A stretch of DNA of 64,000 bases from JAAXHF01 sp963665955 (GTDB lineage Bacteria > Desulfobacterota > Binatia > Bin18): the NCBI GenBank assembly GCA_965231765.1, contig OZ246887.1, forward strand, positions 2,728,001 to 2,792,000. The letters are read 5' to 3'. Below the pieces are notes generated by a model. That model did no database searches. It saw only the letters and a program-made list of their open reading frames with translations, and had not been told where the DNA came from. Both the position numbers and the translations under genes were made by a program. Shown here in pieces: positions 16,091 through 25,294 of the stretch (its first letter is position 1; each line of letters begins with the position of its first letter).

Positions 16091-17080
16091 CTATGGACAG
16101 CCTGCCCCAACAATGTCTGCTCCGTTGAAGACCCCATCCATATTACAATCTTGAGGATTGGAGTCGTCAACCAGACCGCTCAGTCCAGCCTTAATATCTG
16201 CTCTGACGTCCGGATTGACCGTGTAGTCAGGAGAGATGGGGACGATGGTAATAAATCCGGCATTAAAAGCCGTCACGTCCGCGCCAGGCACTTCATCTTG
16301 CGGGCCGGGGTCAGGGAAGCTGACACCGAAGGTATTCGGCTCATCGGCATCTCTCGCATAGGCCAGCGTCAGGCCGGGATACGTTCGCCCCTGGACGTTC
16401 AACGAGATGCCTGCAATCTCTTCAGGAGCCAATGGCGGATAATTGACATTGAGCGCCGTATCAAGCGGCAGGAGCGCGCCGTCCTCTCCAAGCGGTGCCC
16501 CCTCAAGGAACGTAACCAGCTCCACAAGAAAGTCGGCGACATGCGCAAAATGCGCCTCATATTCCATGGGATTCTCGTCCTCATCAACATCAGCCGGTGG
16601 ATCTGTACTGATGGCAATGGCTGGAATCGAGCTGCCTCCCACGATCAAGCTGATAGCAGCAATGGCCCCCCCCACGGTTCCTGACACCGGCGTTGCTGCC
16701 CCGATGTTGGCTGCATCATTAGTCCCCGATATGACCAAGTCGGGTACCATTTCTTTCTCAGCCAGAAGCCCCAAGCCCACGCCGATACAGCTGGCTGGCT
16801 CGGTATCGGCGGCGGAGTATTCGTCCGGGCCGACCTCGGTGAGAACGACTGGAGCGAGTGTCAGGGCGGCACTACTGCCACTCTGAGCGCCGTCCGGGGC
16901 AACCACGAGCACGTCGTGACCGGCAGCCCGGAGTACGTTTTTCACGGTTTGGAGACCAGGGGTGGTTATCCCATCATCGTTGGTGAGTAAAATACTCAGT
17001 GATTCCGCTCTGCCCGGAATCATGACGAGTGAGAGCATAATTAGCAAAACAAGCACGTTGTGTGACAAACGTATTCTCAT
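16091..17080 (-). CDS. surE: Secreted SurE-like 5'/3'-nucleotidase with dockerin-like C-terminus
   Basis: 329 residues from the ATG at 17080, which has GGGAGG 7 nt upstream; a longer reading frame to 17179 lacks a ribosome site. Residues 1-26 are a signal peptide (LVLLIMLSLVMIPGRAES). The mature protein starts with the SurE metal motif ILLTNDDGITTPGL, then the APDGAQSGSSAALT and VISGTNDAANIG segments. This is a phosphatase fold that removes phosphate from nucleotides; export is unusual because classical SurE is cytoplasmic. The last 20 residues (DCNMDGVFNGADIVGAG) look like one calcium-binding dockerin-type loop. No pcm or other stress gene is adjacent. Confidence 0.85.
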   Translation of the reverse strand: MRIRLSHNVLVLLIMLSLVMIPGRAESLSILLTNDDGITTPGLQTVKNVLRAAGHDVLVVAPDGAQSGSSAALTLAPVVLTEVGPDEYSAADTEPASCIGVGLGLLAEKEMVPDLVISGTNDAANIGAATPVSGTVGGAIAAISLIVGGSSIPAIAISTDPPADVDEDENPMEYEAHFAHVADFLVELVTFLEGAPLGEDGALLPLDTALNVNYPPLAPEEIAGISLNVQGRTYPGLTLAYARDADEPNTFGVSFPDPGPQDEVPGADVTAFNAGFITIVPISPDYTVNPDVRADIKAGLSGLVDDSNPQDCNMDGVFNGADIVGAGCP

Positions 17081-17683
17081 GAATATTCCTCCCTTTTTTG
17101 CATGAATTTTCCCTGTTCTGTTACATTTCACATATGAGTCTCTCAGATATTCTGCCCCCTCTCTGCATCTCACATACATTCATACCCAAGAACGTGAACC
17201 CTGCTAGAGAATCAGCTCTGTGAGACTATAGACGTGTTATTTAATTTCTCTGCTGCGGCAGGCGGCCCAACCTACTTCACTCATTTGTTGCTGTCAAATC
17301 AACGTTCTGTACGGGGATAAAGAGGTCTTGATACGAGTCAGATAGGAGACATTCCCGACTATTCTCCGTGCTCGCGCTGGGCTTCTCGTTTGATCTTTTC
17401 GACTAAGTACCACGACATATAACTAGCGTATTTTTCTCGCAAGCCTGGGCCGCCAGTCCTGGCCAGTCACGATTTTGCGTCAGTTCCTCGCCAGTAAAAA
17501 CCTCCAGGCATGCAGCAGCCAAATGACGGCAGAAGATTCATATGATGAAGGCAGAGGAACAAGGAGAAGGAGGGACGTTTTATCACTGCCGGGGCGAGGG
17601 CTAAGGCAGGAAATAGCGGAGAGCAGACGGAGCGACCAGAGAGAGTATTGGAGCCGGGAGATACCCGGCTCAGATAACCAGTA
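17081..17683. other. About 600 bp between surE and the RRM gene, with a possible gene remnant
   Basis: No intact gene is evident. The only coding-like part is the minus-strand remnant described at 17359-17510. The rest is AT-richer near 17200-17350 and may contain the surE promoter. Confidence 0.4.
17359..17510 (-). pseudogene. Possible frameshifted small gene remnant
   Basis: The minus strand reads EVFTGEELTQNRDWPGL in one frame and then GLREKYASYMSWYLVEKI, continuing to KREAQREHGE and a stop at 17359-17361, in another. The two pieces join naturally if about one base or a short insertion is corrected near 17445. The composition (amphipathic, Lys/Glu-rich helix) looks like a real short protein. 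The family is not recognised, and an intact short gene from TTG 17442 cannot be excluded. Confidence 0.3.
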
Positions 17684-17965
17684 TTACCAGCGCCGACCGC
17701 CGCCACCGCCACGGGGCTCGCGGGGCTTGGCCTCGTTGACCGTTAGGGCGCGGCCTTGAGCTTCATAGCCGTTAAACTGTTCAATTGCAGCTTGGGCTTC
17801 ACCCTCGCTCCCCATTTCAACAAACCCGAACCCTCGGGAACGGCCAGTGTCTCTATCCATGATAATATTGGCGGATGTGACGCTGCCAGCCTGACTAAAC
17901 AACTCCTCAAGGTCTGCGTTAGTCATTTGAAAAGAAAGATTGCCTACAAACAAATTCGTCGCCAC
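17684..17965 (-). CDS. RNA-binding protein with a single RRM domain
   Basis: 93 residues. RNP2 is NLFVGNL and RNP1 is RSRGFGFVEM, the two strands that contact single-stranded RNA, followed by a short Gly/Arg-rich tail (REPRGGGGGRRW). Such small RRM proteins occur in cyanobacteria and many other bacteria and are often cold- or stress-related. The start is set at GTG 17965: GGAGG lies exactly 5 nt upstream, and the protein then begins VATNLFVGN as in relatives. The ATG at 17977 overlaps that ribosome site and is rejected. Confidence 0.9.
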   Translation of the reverse strand: MATNLFVGNLSFQMTNADLEELFSQAGSVTSANIIMDRDTGRSRGFGFVEMGSEGEAQAAIEQFNGYEAQGRALTVNEAKPREPRGGGGGRRW

Positions 17966-18166
17966 GAAAACCTCCATGAAACTAAGAAAGGCCCAAAGAA
18001 CAATGAGTAGATTCCAGGGGCCTTCATCTCGAACCAAACTCACTAGCTAAGCGCGGTCAATTGATCAGGGAACTCTAGCAGACTCCTTTTCTAGAAACAA
18101 GCTGCGCGAGCTGTGGAGGATGTCAAGGTGGGTAAAGATGTGTAGACGTGAAATGTGCAGACATAC

Positions 18167-18967
18167 TCACTCAACGCGAAGACTCACCTCGCCGAGTCCA
18201 TCCACTGACAGCTCTACCACATCTTCAGGAGTGACGAACTTCGTGGCAACGACACTGCCTGTCATGACGCTCATGCCTCGGGACAGGCCCTTACCCCGCT
18301 TGGCAAACATGTTGGCAAGCCATGCCAGAGCCTCCAAAGGGTGTCCCAGGGCATCACGGCCATGCCCTTCGCCTACGATTTCTCCATTGATACGCATCGT
18401 CCCCCGGGCAGCGGCAAGGTCAAGGGAGCGCCAATCTGTGATTGCTGGGCCCAGGACGATACCCGCGTTCCAAGCATTATCAGCGAGTAGTGAGAACACG
18501 TGTGGGGCAAGTTGAGCGTAGTCCGCGTGACGATCATCAACCAGTTCAAAGGCGGCCCGGACAGTCCCAACAACGTCGGCAACGCTGTCGCGGCTATAGG
18601 GGGCTCTCTCCGCTGGCAGATCGGCAGACAACTGAACAGCGATCTCACACTCGACCCCCAAGTGCACGTAGTCACGACACTGGACACGTGCCGGCGAGTC
18701 GTGGATGGTCTTCGCTAGGATAGCGCCAGCGATCGGCTCGCCGACACCGACCATCTGCTGCATCACAGGTGTGGTCAGGGCAATCTTGTACCCGACAATG
18801 GGGCCAGACACCGCAACAAGTCGTTGTTGGAGTGCCTCTTGGACGGCATACGCTTCGTCAAAATGGTGTGGAGTGTATGGCGCTGGAATAGGAGCAAAGG
18901 AGTTCCCTGCTTGGCGTTCCTCGAACAAAAACCGAGCAGCTTCCTGAATATACGTTGTGTCAGACAT
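18167..18967 (-). CDS. 2-keto-4-pentenoate hydratase family protein
   Basis: 266 residues, matching the MhpD/hydratase-decarboxylase family that adds water to 2-hydroxypenta-2,4-dienoate in aromatic meta-cleavage. Conserved parts are VGYKIALTTPVMQQ, GVECEIAVQLSADLP with metal-binding Glu residues, the AAFELVDDRH strand and the LAWLANMFAKRGKGL helix. The start at 18967 gives an 8-bp overlap with the end of rpiA, so translation is coupled. No other meta-cleavage genes are nearby, so the substrate may be different. It is the last gene of the six-gene minus-strand run. Confidence 0.85.
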   Translation of the reverse strand: MSDTTYIQEAARFLFEERQAGNSFAPIPAPYTPHHFDEAYAVQEALQQRLVAVSGPIVGYKIALTTPVMQQMVGVGEPIAGAILAKTIHDSPARVQCRDYVHLGVECEIAVQLSADLPAERAPYSRDSVADVVGTVRAAFELVDDRHADYAQLAPHVFSLLADNAWNAGIVLGPAITDWRSLDLAAARGTMRINGEIVGEGHGRDALGHPLEALAWLANMFAKRGKGLSRGMSVMTGSVVATKFVTPEDVVELSVDGLGEVSLRVE

Positions 18968-19634
18968 TTCGGGACCTCTCGCGAACCTGCACCCTCTCAC
19001 CGTCTTGGATCAAGATAGTGTCGGCCATATCAACAAATAACCCAGTCCCAACGACTCCAGGGACGGCCAATAATTTATGTTCCCAAGTCGCAGGGGAGGG
19101 CAGGGCAGGGATACTGCAATCAATAATATAATTGTCGTTGTCAGTCGCAAACGGGCTGCCGTTCTCTTCACGCAGTTGGGGCTGCCAATCGAATTGATGA
19201 AGCTGACGCAGACACAGCGCTACGCCAAAGGGCAGTATTTCAATAGGCAATTTTCCTCGCGATCCGAGGACTGGAACAAGTTTCTCCGCTCCGACGAGAA
19301 TGACAAATCGCTCAGCTGAGGCGGCAACAATTTTTTCTCTGACCAGAGCGCCACCATAGCCTTTGATGAGATGCAGGGCTGGATCAACTTCGTCAGCGCC
19401 ATCAATAGCAATATCGACCCTGTCTACGTCATTCAGAGTAGTCAGCGGAATACGCAGGCTTTTTGCTAAGTCTGCTGTGGTCTGCGATGTGGGAATGCCC
19501 CGAATCTGCAAACCAGCCTGGACACGCGCACCAAGGGCGCGCACAAAGTTCCTGGAGGCCCGTCCTGATCCCAGCCCGACGACATTACCATTGGTGATAA
19601 AGGTGAGAGCGTGCTCTGCGATGCTTGTCACCAT
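18960..19634 (-). CDS. rpiA: Ribose-5-phosphate isomerase A
   Basis: 224 residues, full length. It interconverts ribose-5-phosphate and ribulose-5-phosphate in the pentose phosphate pathway. Hallmarks are VGLGSGRASRNFVRAL (phosphate loop), DVDRVDIAIDGADEVDP (catalytic Asp residues) and KGYGGALVREKI. The start lies 13 nt after the transaldolase/glucose-6-phosphate isomerase fusion, so both sugar-phosphate enzymes should be produced together. The phosphate-binding loop reads GSGRAS where many relatives have GTGST, a modest change. Confidence 0.93.
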   Translation of the reverse strand: MVTSIAEHALTFITNGNVVGLGSGRASRNFVRALGARVQAGLQIRGIPTSQTTADLAKSLRIPLTTLNDVDRVDIAIDGADEVDPALHLIKGYGGALVREKIVAASAERFVILVGAEKLVPVLGSRGKLPIEILPFGVALCLRQLHQFDWQPQLREENGSPFATDNDNYIIDCSIPALPSPATWEHKLLAVPGVVGTGLFVDMADTILIQDGERVQVRERSRNV

Positions 19635-19647
19635 ACGTGGGATTATC

Positions 19648-22521
19648 CTACTGAGTCAGCTGCTGAACAATCGCCTGTAGGCGGGCCAAGCCGGCTTGAA
19701 CATCTGCACCAAGGTGGATTCGCACGACGCGTCTGTTGCGTTCCGCTAAAACAGCATAGTCCCCCTGCGCTTGGGCGTTTTTCAAGAGGCTAAAACTGTA
19801 GGATTGTCCTGGGATAGCCACGTCTTCTGGATCATCCGCCATGAGCTGTAGAAAGACACCTGTATCAGGGCCACCTTTATGCAGCTGGCCAGTAGAGTGC
19901 AAGAAGCGTGGACCATAGCCGATCGTTGTGGCAACTTGCTTGCGATCACGCACTGTGTTGCGAATATCTTGTAGTATGCGATCGTTGGCTGCATTCATTT
20001 CAATATAGGCATTGATGGAAAAGTAATCTCCAGGCTGGAGCCGACCGAGGTGGGCAGCAAGAAATGTCTCGATCGTATGTGTTTTTGCTGTTGACATAAT
20101 CGCGTTGGCGTTGGAAGGATCGGCAAACAGGGTGAGTGCTGCGTCCTGAAGCAAAGGCGCTTCAGAGGGGAGTTCTCCGCGTTCTTCGTACGCGTTCATC
20201 AGGGCACGTGTCGCGACTTTGCTGGCTTCGACATCGGGCTGGTTGAACGGATTGAGACCAAAGATCGCACCGGCAACAGCCGTCGCAATTTCCCACCGAA
20301 AGAATTCCTGTCCAAGATCAATCGTATCTTCTAGCGTGATGCGGATAACTGGCTGCCCAGCCTGCTCCAGGGCGTCGATTGCTGTGTCCTGTTCGGCTGA
20401 CGGAGCAGTATTCAAACGCATATACACAAATAATCGATCCGTTCCATATACCTCGGGCGTGCCGAGCTGTTCGCCATCGATGGGAATAAGCCCGTGTCCA
20501 TTTTTTCCCGTGGATTCAGCAATCAGCTGCTCCAGCCAAGCCCCCAAAGCGTCAATCGCTGGTGAGGTGACTAAGGTAATCTTATCTCTGCCATGCTGAG
20601 GATGTTGAGCCAAGGTGCCCAAAATAAGACCGAGCGTCACGCCAGGATTGGCATCCGGTGGTACGCTCGCCGCGCAAGACTGCACCATCCGTATCGTGCT
20701 ATCGAGAAACCGCCCAACATCAATGCCCATAATGGCAGCCGGAAGCAAACCGAATGGAGATAAGGCTGAAAACCGCCCGCCAATACTCGGCGTTCCATGC
20801 ACGATATACCGAAAGTGTTCAGTCTCCGCCAGCTGGTGGAGTTTCGTGTCTGGGTCAGTAATAGCGATAAAGTGTTCCCCGACCTGTTGTGTCCCAAGCG
20901 CACTCCGGAGCAGCTGCATGAAGGACTGCATGAGAACATTCGGTTCGATCGTGCCACCCGACTTTGAGGAGACAATACACAGTGTACGGGTAAGATCAAT
21001 TTTTTGCACAATGGCCTGGATTTGAGCTGGAACTGTCGAGTCAAGGACATGCAGCTCAGGAAAACCGTCTTGTTGGCCAAATGTACGCCGCAATACCTCC
21101 GGGCACAGGCTTGAACCACCCATGCCGAGAAGCACAACGTCAGTCACCTCGCTCTGGCGCACATCGTCAGCAATCTGCTGCAACGTGTCGAGGTTGTTGT
21201 GCTGCTGCTCAACAACAGTCAGCCAACCCAGCCACTGATCTTCATCTGTGCCCGACCACAGAGCGGTATCGCCTCGCCATAAGCGGCGGACGTTGCCTGC
21301 CGTCCGCCACTCGTTGAGCCGGTCCTCAACTGCAGCGGCCGCTTCACCAAGATGATAGCTCTGCTGCGCTAGTCCTTTGCCCAGCAGGGCTTGGCGTTTG
21401 TGTTCGATCGTGCTCAGCAGTTTATCAAAGGGATCGCCAAATTTTTTGACACCGTCGGCTAGAAGATGATCCGTCACCTGTTGGAGAGAAATCCCCAGCT
21501 GACCCAATACTCGGAGCGTTTCTCGGGCCTGTCCAATGCTCTCCGTCCAGTTTTCCGTCAATCGGGACGTGGGCTGACCTGTTTGTCGAAACGCGTTGAC
21601 TGTCTCGTCCGGCAGGGTATTGACCGTATCCGGACCGATCAGCTCATCCACATACATGGTCTTAGGGTAGTCCGGATTTTTGGTGCTGGTGCTGGCCCAC
21701 AGCAAGCGCTGTGGGCTGGCTCCTTGTTCTGCCAAGCGTTGCCAGCGTGGGCTGGCCACCAAGTCTTGATACACGGCATACGCAATTTTGGCGTTGGCAA
21801 TGGCAGCCTTGCCGAGCAGCGGCTCGACTTGAGATTCTTGTGCGGTGTTCTGAGCAGAGATCAGGGCCATGCTCAGCTGCTCATCAACGAGGGAATCCAG
21901 CCGGCTGACAAAAAAGCTGGCGACACTGCTGACCTTGTTAAGTGCTCCGCCACTGGCAGACAATTGTTCCAAGCCCGCGATATATGCTTCAGCCACAGCC
22001 TCGTACATCTCCACAGCGAATAGCAAGGTCACGTTGATATTTGTGCCTTCGCTGATGAGATGAGTAATAGCCGGGAGGCCCGCTTGGGTGGCCGGGACCT
22101 TGATCATGACATTCTGGCGGTCAATCTGAGACCGCAGGCGCCGGGCTTCCTCAATCGTGCCTTGGGTATCATGCGCCAGATGAGGAGAGACCTCAAAGCT
22201 GACGTAGCCATCTCGTCTGTTCGTATGTTGGTAGATTGGAGCTAAGATATCGGCCGCCATCTGAATGTCTTGAATCGCCAGCCGTTCATAAATGTCTTTC
22301 GCTGTTCCAGCACCTTGTTCCACAAGGGCTCGCATGGGCTGGTCGTAATCTTCGCTGCTGGACAGCGCCTTCTCGAAAATGGCTGGATTCGACGTCACCC
22401 CACACACCCCGTCCCGCTCGACTAGGGCTTGCAGGTCGCCCGACGTAATCAGGCTGCGCCGAATATTGTCATACCAAATGCTTTGGCCGAGCTTATGGAC
22501 CTGTAGCAGTGGATTTTCCAT
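19648..22521 (-). CDS. Bifunctional transaldolase / glucose-6-phosphate isomerase
   Basis: 957 residues, a fusion of two enzymes. Residues 1-370 are transaldolase: SIWYDNIRRSLI, GVTSNPAIFEKAL and NVMIKVPATQAGLPAI with the Schiff-base lysine. Residues about 390-950 are a glucose-6-phosphate isomerase: LLGMGGSSLCPEVLRRTFG, IVSSKSGGTIEPN and a C-terminal KGGPDTGVFLQL segment. The fused form (Tal-Pgi) is known in several bacterial groups and links the pentose phosphate pathway to glycolysis. Directly upstream of rpiA. Homopolymer-free junctions and the full length suggest it is intact. Confidence 0.94.
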   Translation of the reverse strand: MENPLLQVHKLGQSIWYDNIRRSLITSGDLQALVERDGVCGVTSNPAIFEKALSSSEDYDQPMRALVEQGAGTAKDIYERLAIQDIQMAADILAPIYQHTNRRDGYVSFEVSPHLAHDTQGTIEEARRLRSQIDRQNVMIKVPATQAGLPAITHLISEGTNINVTLLFAVEMYEAVAEAYIAGLEQLSASGGALNKVSSVASFFVSRLDSLVDEQLSMALISAQNTAQESQVEPLLGKAAIANAKIAYAVYQDLVASPRWQRLAEQGASPQRLLWASTSTKNPDYPKTMYVDELIGPDTVNTLPDETVNAFRQTGQPTSRLTENWTESIGQARETLRVLGQLGISLQQVTDHLLADGVKKFGDPFDKLLSTIEHKRQALLGKGLAQQSYHLGEAAAAVEDRLNEWRTAGNVRRLWRGDTALWSGTDEDQWLGWLTVVEQQHNNLDTLQQIADDVRQSEVTDVVLLGMGGSSLCPEVLRRTFGQQDGFPELHVLDSTVPAQIQAIVQKIDLTRTLCIVSSKSGGTIEPNVLMQSFMQLLRSALGTQQVGEHFIAITDPDTKLHQLAETEHFRYIVHGTPSIGGRFSALSPFGLLPAAIMGIDVGRFLDSTIRMVQSCAASVPPDANPGVTLGLILGTLAQHPQHGRDKITLVTSPAIDALGAWLEQLIAESTGKNGHGLIPIDGEQLGTPEVYGTDRLFVYMRLNTAPSAEQDTAIDALEQAGQPVIRITLEDTIDLGQEFFRWEIATAVAGAIFGLNPFNQPDVEASKVATRALMNAYEERGELPSEAPLLQDAALTLFADPSNANAIMSTAKTHTIETFLAAHLGRLQPGDYFSINAYIEMNAANDRILQDIRNTVRDRKQVATTIGYGPRFLHSTGQLHKGGPDTGVFLQLMADDPEDVAIPGQSYSFSLLKNAQAQGDYAVLAERNRRVVRIHLGADVQAGLARLQAIVQQLTQ

Positions 22522-22588
22522 GCCTCTCCCTATCTCCAGCCGTGTCTATCTGTTGTCTGTTTTGATGGACGTGCTAGGGACGCTGTGT

Positions 22589-23065
22589 TCACGTATCACT
22601 TACCGCACCTGCTCGCACAGCACAATCGTGTTCAGTCGGAGAGACCGATTGTGGCCTATCTCGTTTGGCGTCAACGATACAAAAAAAGCCAAACGGCTCA
22701 TCGCCGAGCGCCAAAAATTGATGTGGCATCCAGGGGGCAACATACACGGTGTCGAGTGGCTGCATCTCGTGGGCAGTCGCATCAAGAACGGCTCTGCCCT
22801 GGCCTCGCACGGCAATGACGACATGCGCATGCTCGTGTTTTTCGAGGCTGGAGTAACCGCCCGGCGAGACTTCAAAATAGCGCACATGAAATTGGGTGGC
22901 TTCTGCATGGCGACCGACGAGTACCTGGCGGATGATGCCCTGCCATTTTCGGCCGGCTTCCTGGCTGTTTTTATAGGTTTCCCGTTCGACTCCGTCCCAT
23001 GCGTAGCCATTGTCGCCGTCGTGGTTTTCATGAAAACGTGACAAGCCTGTGTCTGTGTCAGCCAT
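22589..23065 (-). CDS. Cupin domain protein
   Basis: 158 residues from ATG 23065, 10 nt after the alcohol dehydrogenase gene. A single cupin barrel: FEVSPGGYSSLEKHEHAHVVIAV carries the His-His-Glu-type metal motif 1 (split over two segments) and YVAPWMPHQFLALGDEPFGF motif 2. The preceding region (KWQGIIRQVLVGRHAEATQF) resembles cupins that act as sugar-phosphate isomerases or small-molecule binding proteins. Its position before the Tal-Pgi/rpiA genes suggests a carbohydrate link (inference). Longer in-frame extension to 23152 overlaps the dehydrogenase gene and is rejected. Confidence 0.8.
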   Translation of the reverse strand: MADTDTGLSRFHENHDGDNGYAWDGVERETYKNSQEAGRKWQGIIRQVLVGRHAEATQFHVRYFEVSPGGYSSLEKHEHAHVVIAVRGQGRAVLDATAHEMQPLDTVYVAPWMPHQFLALGDEPFGFFCIVDAKRDRPQSVSPTEHDCAVRAGAVSDT

Positions 23066-23075
23066 GCGCTGTGCC

Positions 23076-24101
23076 CTATGGAAACTCGATAATCGTTTTG
23101 AGTGAATCCTGCGCTGCCGCTGCATTTTGGTAGGCGTCATGAATCGCAGCAAACGGGAAGCGGTGCGTAATGAATTGCTCAGCGGTCACAACGCCGGTGC
23201 TGATGAGCTGAAGTGCGTCACGCGTATCGTTCGGTCCGCACGAATAGCTGGGGATAAGACTGATTTCATTGAAATACAGATCGTACGGGGAAACCGGGAG
23301 AGTGGCCTCCGGAGTGCTGGTGGTGAACAGCACGACCGTTCCCCCTTTTGCCACACACCGAATACCAAGCTCCATCGCTTCAATAGAGCCAGGCCCGACG
23401 ATGACCACCTCAGCCATCTCGCCGTTGGTATACTCCCGAATCGCCGCTTCGACCGGGCCTTGGGCTGGATCAAAGGCGACGTTTGCACCAAGCTGAAGGG
23501 CTTTGTCTCGACGGTAGGGCACAAAATCGGTTCCCATGATTGTCCCTGCACCCGCATGTCGTGCCAGCGCGACATTGAGTTGGCCCATAATGCCGAGACC
23601 AATGATACACACACTTTCACCCGCTTGGAGTCGGGAACGGCGCACGGCTTTGACTGAGCACGCGGCTGGCTCAATCAAGGAGCCATCAGCAAAAGACAGG
23701 TCGGCTGGAAGTTGCAAGGTGTCGCCGGACAGATTTTCTTTGGGGACAAGAAAATACTCGGCCATGCCGCCAGGCACAAGACGCGATGAGCGCCAAGTCT
23801 GGCACTGTACAAACTGACCACGTTGACAAGCTCGACAGGTAAAACACGGCGCGTGGTGATGGATAAAGACCCGGTCTCCTGGCCGGACATCGGAGACCTG
23901 TGAGCCGACTTCTACAATCTCTCCAGCCGGCTCATGACCAAAAACGATTGGGGCCTTCTTCTCAATATACCAGCCCATGACATCACCCGAACAAATGCCG
24001 CAGACTCGGGTTTTGACCAGAGCTTCACCTGGGCCGACGGTCGGGACAGGTTCTTCTTCGAAACGGATGTCGTTTGATGTGTATAGGCGAGCAACTTTCA
24101 T
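23076..24101 (-). CDS. Zinc-dependent alcohol dehydrogenase (MDR family)
   Basis: 341 residues. Catalytic-zinc residues lie in CGICSGDVMGW and FGHEPAGEIVEVG; the structural zinc loop is CFTCRACQRGQFVQC; the NAD(P) motif is GLGIMGQLNVALARHAG. It resembles sorbitol/threonine-dehydrogenase-like enzymes. It lies 10 nt after the radical SAM gene and 10 nt before the cupin gene in the same operon, so it may oxidise a polyol or sugar made or used there. The substrate is not determinable. Confidence 0.88.
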   Translation of the reverse strand: MKVARLYTSNDIRFEEEPVPTVGPGEALVKTRVCGICSGDVMGWYIEKKAPIVFGHEPAGEIVEVGSQVSDVRPGDRVFIHHHAPCFTCRACQRGQFVQCQTWRSSRLVPGGMAEYFLVPKENLSGDTLQLPADLSFADGSLIEPAACSVKAVRRSRLQAGESVCIIGLGIMGQLNVALARHAGAGTIMGTDFVPYRRDKALQLGANVAFDPAQGPVEAAIREYTNGEMAEVVIVGPGSIEAMELGIRCVAKGGTVVLFTTSTPEATLPVSPYDLYFNEISLIPSYSCGPNDTRDALQLISTGVVTAEQFITHRFPFAAIHDAYQNAAAAQDSLKTIIEFP

Positions 24102-24111
24102 GGAGGACAGT

Positions 24112-25110
24112 TTACGCCGAGAACATCCACTTGGCCATGGTCAGCATATCTTTGGGGCTCTCAGGCAGCTTGCGGACGACGGAGGCTTCAAAGCCGGAGT
24201 GCATAAAACAATTCTGACACAGATCGTCTTCACGCTTCTCCCAATAGTCCCAATCAACCCCGTTCCAGAATTCGTTCCAGGTCTTGAAGTAGCGCTTGCC
24301 AATCAAATAACAGGGATCTTTCCAACCAAAAGGGGTGCGGGTGACATTGCCCCACGGGGTACATGGATAATCACGCTTCCCTGCTGCGAACTCTAAAAAG
24401 AGAGGGGTGAGAGAGATCGGGTAGCGCTTGGACAGCTCTAAGACGTGCTCAAATTTCTGGTGAATTTCTTCGCGATGTAAAAAGTGGTTTTCTTTCACAC
24501 TCTCGTATTGATAACCGGGCGAAATCATCATGCCATCTATGCCGAGCCCGGTGAGCAGCTCACACATCTCTTCGATCTCTTGCATACTGGTTTCACGGAA
24601 GATCGTTGTGTTGGTACACATGGAATAGCCGAGCTTTTTACCGACTTTAATCATCTCAATGGCTTGATCGAAGACGCCTTCCCGAGCACACACAAAGTCG
24701 TGCGTTTCGCGCATGCCATCGAGATGAATATTGATCGACAGGCGTTTATGCGGTTTGCTCTTTTCGTAGAAACGGTCGAGTAAAATACCGTTGGTACACA
24801 GGTAGATATGGCGTTTGCGGGCGATCACAGCCTCAACCAGCTCTGGCAGCTCTGGGTAGACGGTTGGCTCTCCCCCACAGATGGACACAACCGGGGCACC
24901 GGCTTCATCAACGGCTTGCAGGCTTTGTTCCAGGCTCAAACGATCTTTGAGATCGCCCATGTGGCGTTCTGGGGTACAGCCGACACATGCCAGATTACAC
25001 GTATACAAAGGCTCCAGCATGAGAACCACAGGGTAGCGCTGGTTGCCCTGCATTTTGTTCTTCATCTGCCATTTGACCATATCTGTTGTGATGTGTAGCG
25101 GAAATCGCAC
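24112..25110 (-). CDS. HpnH-like radical SAM protein
   Basis: 332 residues. The iron-sulphur cluster motif is CNLACVGC (C38, C42, C45), followed by SICGGEPTVYPELPE, HIYLCTNGILLD and INIHLDGMRETHD. The C-terminal region carries extra cysteines (CTPWG, CYLIG, CQNCFMHSG) as in the DUF3463 tail. This is the architecture of HpnH, which joins hopene to an adenosyl group in hopanoid side-chain synthesis. No squalene-hopene cyclase or other hpn gene is in the window, and the residues after the cluster (TPERH) differ from the usual GKIQ, so a related, different reaction is possible. First gene of the six-gene run. Confidence 0.8.
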   Translation of the reverse strand: MRFPLHITTDMVKWQMKNKMQGNQRYPVVLMLEPLYTCNLACVGCTPERHMGDLKDRLSLEQSLQAVDEAGAPVVSICGGEPTVYPELPELVEAVIARKRHIYLCTNGILLDRFYEKSKPHKRLSINIHLDGMRETHDFVCAREGVFDQAIEMIKVGKKLGYSMCTNTTIFRETSMQEIEEMCELLTGLGIDGMMISPGYQYESVKENHFLHREEIHQKFEHVLELSKRYPISLTPLFLEFAAGKRDYPCTPWGNVTRTPFGWKDPCYLIGKRYFKTWNEFWNGVDWDYWEKREDDLCQNCFMHSGFEASVVRKLPESPKDMLTMAKWMFSA

Positions 25111-25294
25111 TCAATCCTCCCCCTGACCGTTTGGTCAGGCAATCTTATCCGTGCAGCCGCGCTCTCGCAAGAGCAGTACACAAGACTCGTACACAGAGGA
25201 CAGCACACTTTACAAGACTGGTACGCTTGGCCACAATGGTCGAGTGGCAAAAAAGCAGCCGTCAAAAGGGACAAAAGGAAAGGGAGGAGCCTTG

